DNA of 64,000 nucleotides from NCBI GenBank assembly GCA_033807695.1, contig CM066305.1, positions 3,038,001 through 3,102,000 on the forward strand, read 5' to 3'. This DNA is from Daedaleopsis sinensis (taxonomy: Eukaryota > Basidiomycota > Agaricomycetes > Polyporales > Polyporaceae). How positions within the stretch are numbered: the stretch's first letter is position 1; each line of letters starts with the position of its first letter. Under the pieces are notes generated by a model. It did not search any database. It worked only from the letters and a program-made list of their open reading frames with translations, and was not told the origin of the DNA. Shown here in pieces: positions 55,107 to 64,000 of the stretch. The translations under genes were made by a program, and so were the position numbers.

Positions 55107-57279
55107 GCGGCCCCCGCCCGCCCGCCCGCCCGCCCGCCACGTCCCCCCTCCCCTGCATTTCCCCCGGTCTGCATCGCCATAGAACACTTTGCATCTCTTG
55201 CATAAGTATACTACCATAATCGCTCGCTGCCCCCCACGGCTCCCGGTGCGTTACAGTCCCCGGTCCCTGCCTCGTATGGGTGCCTCTGCCCTCCCGCCCC
55301 CCCTCCCCCGTTTTCGCCATCCACGCTGCACCCACCCCCTCGCTGTTCGTTGTCCCGCCGCGTCGTCCGCCCCGCCACATCGCTATCTTTGGGCCGCTTT
55401 CCATGCTTACTCGGACTCTGACCCTATCCCCTCCCCCTTTTCTCGTCTCGCATCTCGCCCGCCGGGGTACATGCGTCCTCCGCACCGCCCGCCATCGCCG
55501 CCCCCTTACATTGTGTGTACGCCCGTGTACGATCCGTGTGTCGTTGTTGTGTACTGTCTACCTCTGCCTCTGCCTCTACCTTAGCCCTCCCCCGGGATGC
55601 ATACGCCCGTGCCACCGTGCACCCCGCGGCTCGTAATCCCCCGTATATACGTAACTTACGCTCTCCCTCTCCCTCTCTCTCTTTCCCTCTCTCTCTCTCT
55701 GTCTTTCTCTCTCTCCTCTTTCGTCTCTCGGGGTCTTAGCCGCGAGCACTGGCACTGGCACTAGCACTCTCCCAAGCAATTTCCAATCGCAATACGACTC
55801 TAGATCTCCAGCCGTTCAGTACTCAGTTCTCAGTTCTCAGTTCCCGTCGCGTGTCCCCAGGCCTGCCGTCAAGATCCCGAAGTCCCTCCAGAGTCCATAC
55901 ATCCATACCCCTCGGATCCAGCTGGCTATCAGGATCTCAGGCCTCAGGCTCCGCGTCCTGACCTGCTGGAGTGCACGCGGCCGCAGCGCCTGCGCCTGAG
56001 GCTGCGACCCTTCCCCGGCCTCGTGGTGTATCTCGCGCATCCGAGCATCCAGCATCCAGCTTCCAGCTGATATTCGGCTGCGTGCGCAGAAGCCATTGAC
56101 AGTGGATACTGAGCATCCGCGTGCAGTTGCGGCTCGCGCGTTGCTGCATGCACGTTCACATCTAGGCGCAGCGCGCGTTGTGAGAACTCAGAAGGGGTTA
56201 ATATTTTAATACTAATGGTGCGCGAGAGTCGAGACGGGCGGCCCGCGCTGATTGGTCCGACTGCTTGCCATGCGATGGTCATGAATCAGGGTCGCCCGCC
56301 TACGTATACTCTGGTCTCTGGTCTGTGTCACCGACGCGAGCTCCGGATCTGTGGTGCGCACGCATGCGTGCGTGTGTTGCACCCGCGCTGTTCCTGGACG
56401 TTGAACGTTTGAACGTCTGCACGTCTGAGGCCGCTGTTTGTGGTCCTAAGAATGCATGAGTCGAGTCGAGTCGAGTGCGCGACAGGGTCATGCATGCATG
56501 AACATGCCGGTTGCGCGTGCATGTTCATTCGAGTTCTCCATATATGGACGTGCATATGCAATTGCAATGCATATGCTCCGAGCGAATCGCTGCGCGCAGA
56601 CACTGACTCGTCGCTGCGAGACTCCGAGCTCCAGTGCTGGTATGGAGGTAGTGCTACCCGCCCAGCAAGCCACCGGGCCGGTCTCCGACTTGGAACGCTA
56701 GCGCTGTCTGGGTTCTCTCTCCATTGCAGATTCTGATTCTAGATGGCACCTCTTTGCACGCGTGCGCAGTTGTCATTGAGACTGAGTACGTCCACGCGTA
56801 CGGCGAGTGCAGAGCGTGTGTCAGCGTGTCAGCGTGTGCATGTGCATGTCGCTGCGCATGCATTGCATGCCCGCCGGGACCCAGGATCCAGATGAGTTAC
56901 CGTGTTCCTCGAGAGGCACGAACGGGTCCGGGTGACGGTGGTTCAACCAAACGGTCACGTAAAGACTGCCTGTGACCTACCAGTGCTAAGTACATACCTA
57001 CATAACCTACATATATTGCTCTGCGCGCCCCGCTCGTCTTCTTCCGCCAAGATCCGGGCTCCGTGCAGCCTCGCGGCAGCCTGAGCCTGTGAGTCAACAC
57101 CTACGACGGCAGAACAACCAAGATCCACCCGCTAGGCTCGTCTTCGTCTTCTTGTCTTCGTGAACGTGAATGCATGTACCTACTATGGCCCTGCCGCTCT
57201 GCACCCCGCTCCACCAACTTCACCGGCACCATTGAATATTGAACGTCGAACCACCCCCCGGCCTGATCCTGATCTGAAT
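55107..57279. other. Convergent intergenic region
   Basis: 2.2 kb between the Rheb stop and the beta-mannosidase stop. It has CT-rich simple sequence near 55660-55715, (GAGTC)n at 56458-56477, and copies of the dispersed CGTTGAACGTT-type motif near 56398 and 57232. No gene is recognised. Confidence 0.6.
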
Positions 57280-60200
57280 TCACGCAGAGCCGTCCCCGAG
57301 GAAGCGCGCGAGGACAGGCCGGCCCCCGAGCCCGCGCACGGCGACCGTCTGCGGGTCGTCGGGGACGAGGTCGAGCGCCTGGTCCGCGAAGAACGCGTCC
57401 GCCCCGTCGACGTCGAGCACGACGCCCTTCGCCGGCCGCCGCACGGAGAGCGTGAGGCTCGCGCCGTCCGCGGCGGGCGCGATCGCGAGCCCGACCTCGG
57501 CGGGCGTGGGGAAGTGGATGTACTTGAACGGCTCGGGCCTGGAGTGTGCGGCGTGCGTGGTGCGTCGTGGTGCGTGGGGTGCGTGGGGTGCGGCCCGAGT
57601 ACGTGTGGGTGAATGGAGTTGTCCCGGATTTGCGGAGCCCGGCAGCGCCATGCCCATGCGCACGGATATTATAAAAGGCGAATGAAGCGGTCGGGTAGGC
57701 GCAGCGCGGGGCCAGGGCGGTCCCGGGGTGAGGCATGCATAATGAAAAGCAGAATAATCGAGCCGTCAGCACTACGGGTCCCGGGGTGCCCTGCGCAACG
57801 GGTCATAGAGCAGCAGACGCACCAGTTCGAGTAGCGGCTGAGGACGGCGCCGGACGCATCGAGCAGGCGCGCGGACACGACGATCGTCCTCGGGACGTCG
57901 CTCAGCTTCGTGCGCGTCGGCTGGCCGGGGAGGGCGCCCCGCCAGAGCTCGGTGGCCGCGTTGGGCGCGAGGACGGCGGCGAGGGCGAAGCGCTCGCGCC
58001 AGTCCGAGTGGAGGTCGAACGCGGCGACGTCGAGCGTCGCGTGCTTGGGCTCGAGCGTGCTGTTCGTGCCCCAGACCTCGAGCACGGTCTCGATCGCGAA
58101 GAAGGCGGCGGAGGCGTCGTCCGCGAACGTCTTGTGCTCCTTGCGCGTCATCCCGACCGTGTACGGCCGCAGCTCGCGCTTGATCGCGAAGTACGCCGGC
58201 TTCGGGCGGAGGAAGTAGTCCACGATCGCCCAGGAGGTGACCGGCCAGCAGTCGTTGATCTGTCAGGTGCGCGGGGTGCGGGGAAGGAGAGGGGGTTGCA
58301 CGTAAGTCGTCGTAGCGTTCGTCGTCACGAGAGCCGGTGGGGCAGGGCTTCTCGCAGACGGTCAATGTGGTTTGGACGCTCACCTGCCAGACGAGCGCCC
58401 CAGCGGTGTATTCCTTGCCTCTGCCCTTCCAGTTCCGCCGCCAGAGGCGGTAGGCAGAAGCCAGGGTCTCGGCCTGCATGACTTGCGTGTAATACACGTA
58501 ACTGCAGCGTTACCCATGCCCCGTCTGACCGTCAGACGGCCGCGTATCACGCATGACCCGACAGAACGACCGACCTCTCGATGTCGAAAGCATGCTTGAA
58601 GTTTTCCATGAGATACAGCTACCACGCGCGCGTCGCAGTCGGTCAAGTGAGCACCTGGGCTCACACGGATGAATGGTGTCGCGTACCTCGATCCTGCGCT
58701 CGAATCCGTCCGCCTTGTTGTGGTTGCAATTCGTCCTTGACGAGTGCACATCGATACGTAACCCGTGCGCGCGGCCCAGTCGACGGGACTCACCTGGACT
58801 GCGGGTAGCGTTCTGACTGGTCCCCGCCCAGCCAATAGTCAACGGTGCGAATGTTGGGATATCCTTGCCTGTGATCCCGCCGAGGGGGTGAGTATGGGAA
58901 GCGCGATACAAACCGCTGACTGACATTCCGAATTCCGACACGAAGCGTCCAGCAAGGATGTCCCAGTTGTGCCACGGTTCTTGCGATCCGTGCCAGACAT
59001 TCCCTAGGAAGAGGGGTCTTCAATAAGCCGCTGGAAGGACCATTGCACACCGATACCCACACTGGTGAAGATCGCCGTACGTTTTGTCCGTAGTGACTTT
59101 GCCGAACCCACTGTACGGGGAGCTGCGGTGGTAGTGGATGTCGCATAGCCGTTCGACGACCGACGGCAGAAGCCGCTCGTAGATGTATCGCGCGGGGAAG
59201 TTCGTCTTCCTGAAATCAGATTTCTCGTCCGAATAGTCAAGCTCGAGCTGGCATGACTCGGCGAGCTGATAATCTGCAGCATCATCGCCATCGATCAGCA
59301 TCATCTGTCCTGTATGCAAGCGAAAGGACAATGCATGCCTTCGTTGTTACCCGCTGTGTGGGATTAGAAGCGGTCAGCGAGGAGTAAGCGAACGTCTGAG
59401 GCGGTAGAGCCTACTGAAAATAACGATGGACGGATGATGTCTGAGCCTCTTGACGTTTTGTTCAGCTTCGATCTCAACGGACTTCGTGAACGCGTCGTCT
59501 GCCGGGTACTGCACGGGGTGAGCATGACCCTCGTGTCCACGAAAAGACACATATTACCTGTCCACAGCCGAACATGAAGTCCTGCCACACAAGAATTCCG
59601 AGCTCTGGAATATTCTCAGCGGTCTGTCCGATACAACGGCCGCACGCGGTGAGACTCACCGTCGCAGATGTCATAGAAAGCATCGGCTTCATAGATTCCA
59701 CCTCCCCAGACGCGAATCATGTTCTGGTTGCCGTCTACCAGAAGCTGGAGCCATTGGCGGTACTTGTCTGCGGTCAACCTTGGAGTACCCACGAGAGCAG
59801 TCAGCTGAACATCCTTCAGCGGGCGTCATGGTCATCACCTGGTAAGGAAGGAGTCTGCAGGAATCCAGTTGGAACCTGCGGAGGCGACGTAAGTAGCCCG
59901 CCCGTCACGGCAAGCGAAACGAGCAGCTTACCTCCGCAGAATATCCTGATGTTGTTGATCTCGAACAGGAACGTGCGCCCCTCCTGTCCTTCAAGCTCGT
60001 CCTGAACTACCAATGCTCTACGGAAGGCGAACTTCTGGGACTTGGCGTCGAGCAGACTCCCATCCTGAAGTCACGAAAAGCCATTCAGATCTTGTATGTC
60101 CGACACACGTGAACGTTCGGCAGGCTACCTTGCTAGTAATCTCAATGTCTACTGAGTAGATGGGTTGTTTGCCGTACCCGACGGGAAACCACAGCTCGGG

Positions 60201-61455
60201 CACGCCGGGGGAGAGCTTGAAGTGCGCATCGGCATTGCGGCTCTTGATCGGGACACCGGTCTGCCCAATGACGAGCTTGCCTTCGGGATCCTTCACGGAC
60301 ACTTTGGCCACGCATTCGTCCTCTTTGGACAGTTCAAAGCCGACATCGATGCTCGCGCCGAGTTTCTCGTTCACCTTCGCGCGGATGTCGAGGTCCACGA
60401 TTCGGGTGGCATAGCTCTCAAGACGGATAGGCTTCCATGGTCCAACAGTCATCAGCACCGGGCCTATGCGCAACCAATGAGTGACGGACAGAACAAGTGA
60501 CAGCCGCGTCTATCGATCAGTGACAGTTAGAACGATTCGAAGACTAACCCCAATCCCAGCCATAGCTGCGAAGTAATCAGTGATACTCGCAAATTGCAAC
60601 AAGAATGTGCACGTACTTGTATTGAGCCTTGCGTACATGCAGGCGGCTCGAATCTCCGTTCCAGAGGTTAAGCTTGCCGTGTTTCTTTTCGATCTCCCGT
60701 CCCTATGCCAAAGCGTGAGTGATGTCACACTTCAACAGCGGTATAGACCGGCAATTAATTACCTTGCGGAACGCGCTCGAGAAGGTGAGTAGCAAGGTGT
60801 TCTCCCCGGCCCTGAGATGTTCCTTGACAGGAGCACGATAAGCCACGAACTGGTTTTCGGTTCTGCACCTCGACGCATCAGCAGGTGCGCTGCCAGTGTA
60901 TGCAGTAGACGCGAACTGACTCTAGTATCTTCTGGCCGTTCTGCGGTGTTCCCTCTCAGTCAGTCGGCTATATGGTGTAAACAGGGGCACCACTCACAAG
61001 CTCTACCACCGCGAAGGTGTCCAGTCCGTCAAAGACGAGATCTACATTCTCGGACGCGACCTCCGCCTCGCTCGCGGTGAAGATCGCGCGGAACGCCCAC
61101 CCGACCTCGCCGATCCCTGCCGCAAGACGCGATATTCAACCTCCCGCGCATCTGGCCAAGCGTACACTGGCATCCTATCGGAACGGATAGACGTACATTG
61201 CACATCCCACTCGTGCAGCCCGACAAACTTGAGAGGGCCCGAGTCCGTCTCAGATCACACACCACAGGGGTCGGAGGGCGCGCGCGGCGTCGTGCAGGCA
61301 CTCACCGGGTCAGGAATCCTCTGGTGTGCTAGGAGCTCGACGTGCACCGTCGTCGGGAAGCTCTGCACCGCCAGCCACTCGCCGTCCTTCGTGCCCTCTC
61401 CTCCGCCGAGCTGTGTGAACGCCCATCCGTCGTGCAGCTGCCTAGCCGTCGCCAT
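57280..61455 (-). CDS. GH2 beta-mannosidase, cytosolic type
   Basis: Twenty-two exons give 858 aa: 61306-61455, 61197-61227, 60998-61116, 60921-60940, 60763-60862, 60617-60702, 60549-60565, 60129-60463, 59932-60064, 59839-59875, 59660-59778, 59558-59604, 59415-59508, 59339-59353, 59061-59273, 58925-59003, 58794-58868, 58687-58735, 58575-58618, 58384-58501, 57823-58259 and 57280-57538. The enzyme removes terminal beta-mannose from mannosides and N-glycan or mannan fragments. A sugar-binding domain (WAFTQL, FVGLHEWDVQWIGE, FDGLDTFAVV) leads to YGWDWGPVLMTVGPW. The barrel has RVWGGGIYEADAFYDICDE, GILVWQDFMF, the expected acid/base Glu in TGNNED (E434) and nucleophile Glu in SEFGMQ (E529). VWQINDCWPVTSWAIVDY and C-terminal beta domains follow. 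There is no signal peptide. Four exons are 20 nt or shorter, and the intron after 59339-59353 has a GC donor. The last intron is 284 nt. Confidence 0.95.
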
Positions 61456-61853
61456 GATCGTTGGTCAGTTTGTCAGTACGTTCGAACTTCGAAGTGGACG
61501 TAGCGATCAGGCTGCGTTCTAGCATCGCCAAGGGTTTATAACGGATTATGCATGCCGTGCCGGGCCACAGGATGGGGCAGCGGCGGCAGCGGTCACCTGC
61601 CCACTCGAAGTCGAGAGAAAGGGGCAGCCGAGGTAACCCCGCAGCATAATATGGGGTAGATCGCGATCGGACACCCGGAGGAGGCGGGCCCGCCACCCGG
61701 TGGCTGGATATCGCAGACCTTTTATGCGGCAGTCCGGGAGGAGAGTTAATATGCGAAGACAGTAAGAATAGATGTAAGTAGATATACAGCATTAAAATAC
61801 TAGATACATTGCGTGAAGATGTGGGTACCCACATCTTGCACAGAATCGTGAGC
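61456..61853. promoter_or_regulatory. Spacer between MFS stop and beta-mannosidase start
   Basis: 398 bp. It holds the beta-mannosidase promoter and the MFS gene's 3' region. No motif is assigned with confidence. Confidence 0.4.
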
Positions 61854-63814
61854 TCATGAAATGTAACGGAAGCCGGCTGGCCGGCCCTCCTCCTGCTCCT
61901 TCTTCTCGAGGTCCCGGTTCAGCTTCTCGAGATGCCGCTTGAAGATGTAGCACATCACGATGCATAGCCCATTCGTCGCTATGCATATCGCGTACGAGTG
62001 CGCGTACGTCGGACCCCAGGGCTTCGGCCACACGTATCTGTGCGCGAGGGAGAAGGTAAGGACGTTAGAACGCGGGTTACGACATTGCACGCCACGTTCG
62101 GGGGTGCGTGCGCGAACGCGGCGTACGACTACGAGAGAAGGGTAGAGAAGGGTACTCACGATCCGGCGATGTTGCCGAGCTGCGAGAACGCGTTGATAAA
62201 CGCAAGCGCGACGGCACGCTTCGCCGGCGGACGGGCGATGGAGTTGCTGACCCACGCAAGGAAGATGATGAACCCAGCGTAGGACTGCGCCATGAGGAAC
62301 CTGTGCAATCGTCACGTCAGCTCGCGGGAGAACCGTGGACATAGATAGTGCGATGACATACAGCGAGATGTAGCGAGCCGCGAGGTCCATCGTCGAAATC
62401 GCAATGACGAAGCCGATGATGCCGAAGACGAGGGAAATCGCAATGTGCCAGAACCGCTCGCGAGTGCGATCCGAGTGTCTGCACAAGGAGAACGCGACGA
62501 TGGTCGCGAAAGCCCAGGGCGGAGCGCAGAGCAAGAGGGTGATGGTCGGGCTGTAGCCCATCGTCGCGCTGAGCGTCGGGAAGAACGCATTGAACGAGAG
62601 GGAGACGACAAGACTGGTCAGGGCGAGCGCGAGCCAGTAGACCTTCCAGTCAGTGAGAGCCATTGACAAGCCAGCGAAACGTCCGCCCTCGACCTGCTCG
62701 TCGCCGACGCCAACGTCCTCTTCCATGCGTTTCTGAGCAAGGCGGACCTCCTCGGGGCTCAGCCATGTGTGCGACGTTGCGGGGAAGTCGGGAAGAATGA
62801 AGATGGCGCTAATCGCGACTAGCATAGTGAGAGCACCCTCGATGTAGAATAACCACCTATGTATATAGATATTTAGTACGCTAGAGGAGGGTGAGGCATC
62901 AACAATAATCGGAGACGTACCTCCATGCTGCGTGACCGAGCTTTCCTTCCATGCCATTCAGGATGCCCGATGCGATGAGCGAACCGAACGCGTTGCTAAT
63001 CAAACTGCCGCAAGAGAGGACAGCAGTACGGACACCGAGTTCTGAACGTTTGTACCACTTCGATAGCAAGAACAGAGCGCCAGGGAAGAATGCAGCCTCC
63101 ACGAATCCAAGGAAGAATCGGGTAAGGAGCGCGCCGACAAAGCTGCAACAGGCTCAGGGACAGGCCGGACTGGAAACTGTGTACGAGAGACTCACTTGTG
63201 TGTGATGCCAGTCAGAACAGAGATCATGCCCCATATAGTCATGCAAATGGGTAGGTATATCGACGGCTTCCCAATGTAGTTGAGGAACATGTTCCTGCGT
63301 GGATTGTGAGCTATAGTGACGGGAGATATTATAGTTTCGTACTCACGAGGGTATCTGCATGATGATATATCCAACATAGAGGATACTGAGGAGCGTGTTA
63401 AACTCCTGGCCCTTTAGGTTGAGGTCGGTCTCAAAGCCGCGCAACCGTGCAGCGCTGCAAGCCCAACAGCTTCAGCGGGCTATCTTGCGAGCCGAGAACA
63501 CGAAGCAAACTCACGATGCGTTGTTCCTATCAACCTGGTAATCATTCAAAGCAACGGTGTTAGCTCGCGTCCACAACCTACAATAGACCGGCACTGACAT
63601 AGTTCAGGATGTAGATGACGATCAGGATGGACAGACGAGCATCGAGCTTGCGCAGCAGCTTCTTCTCCAACTGCTTCCTCGCCTCGTGGCCACCAAACTC
63701 CTCGTCTCCAAGGTGCTGAGGGTCCGCCTCGACATCGTGGTGGCCGTGATGCTCCTCATGGTTGTGCTCAAGGGCAGGGTCTGAGGTCTTCTCGAGGGAG
63801 GGCGTAGCCGGCAT
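61854..63814 (-). CDS. MFS transporter, anion:cation symporter (Dal5-like) group
   Basis: Eight exons, 63599-63814, 63515-63534, 63347-63454, 63196-63294, 62921-63142, 62362-62856, 62160-62300 and 61854-62037, give 494 aa. A cytosolic, His/Glu-rich N terminus (EHNHEEHHGHHDVEAD) precedes the first membrane helix LSILIVIYILNYVDRNNAS; the DRNN motif is typical of the group. Then come GQEFNTLLSILYVGYIIMQIP, LTRFFLGFVEAAFFPGALFL, WLFYIEGALTMLVAISAIFI, and a second half of six helices. The tail is charged (RHLEKLNRDLEKKEQEE). Group members move organic anions such as allantoate, nicotinate or tartrate with protons across the plasma membrane; the substrate here is unknown. The second exon is only 20 nt, bounded by a GTCAGT donor upstream. 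The start is the ATG at 63814; an upstream GTG is not used. Confidence 0.94.
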
Positions 63815-64000
63815 GTCGTGCACGCGTTCCGCAAGAGCAGGCCGTCAGACGGTGGTGAGTGTTCCAGGAGGAGCAGAAGACTAGTCATCACATACGGGCA
63901 GGAGCTTATAAGGATTCGACGAGCGGGCGCCTGAACCCAGACTGAGACTAGTGAGCATACAAAAAAAAGACTCGGTTCGACGGGGCGGAGAAACATATGA
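63815..64000. other. Upstream side of the MFS gene to window end
   Basis: 186 bp, probably promoter and 5' leader of the MFS gene. It includes an A-run at 63961-63968. Confidence 0.4.

Overview
The window reads as fungal nuclear DNA from a mushroom-forming basidiomycete (Agaricomycetes; a wood-decay polypore would fit, but the species cannot be told). The evidence is GC-rich coding sequence, genes split by many 45-60 bp introns with GTNNGT donors, CTNAC-like branch points and YAG acceptors, a fungal chitin synthase, and three gene families I associate with these fungi: KDZ transposase with TET/JBP, Crinkler-type NTPase, and a RecQ-like helicase with a DUF6589 protein. All gene models were spliced by hand from the sequence; every multi-exon CDS given keeps frame across its junctions.

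Housekeeping genes sit at both ends. On the left (minus strand) are a large conserved fungal protein with an N-terminal Cys motif region (198-3496) and a 16-exon CLPTM1-family membrane protein (4550-7441). On the right are a GST-like gene (40380-41774, minus), divergent from a chitin synthase (42671-46072, plus), a Spo12-family protein (46957-47502, minus), the GTPase Rheb (54193-55106, plus), a 22-exon GH2 beta-mannosidase (57280-61455, minus) and an MFS transporter (61854-63814, minus).

The middle, about 8.9-40.2 kb, is an accessory and mobile island. In order it holds a Crinkler-type P-loop NTPase (8921-10846); a decayed KDZ transposase (11444-15957) that has itself received a 672-bp terminal-inverted-repeat element carrying a telomere-like TTAGGG tract; a TET/JBP-family dioxygenase gene (16473-18137) that seems to lack part of its catalytic core; an XPG-like nuclease fragment; a beta-tubulin relic carrying copies of a 27-bp repeat at two sites; a DIRS-type tyrosine-recombinase retroelement (gag, RT/RNase H and YR, about 23.7-27.7 kb); and a RecQ-like helicase gene (29013-34324) split by a 2,785-bp near-perfect palindromic (foldback) element at 29769-32553. 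Its partner, an apparently intact DUF6589-type gene (34327-37707), lies tail to tail with it; the two stop codons are 2 bp apart. A 632-bp MITE with 26-bp terminal inverted repeats and an 8-bp target duplication (48412-49043) lies in the gene-poor stretch between Spo12 and Rheb.

The most notable observations are the foldback insertion, whose removal with one 7-bp target copy restores the helicase frame; the 2-bp convergent helicase/DUF6589 pair; the decayed KDZ plus TET/JBP pair; the repeat that appears at two points of a tubulin relic; and rare splicing features (GC-AG introns and a 15-nt micro-exon encoding the expected catalytic acid/base of beta-mannosidase).
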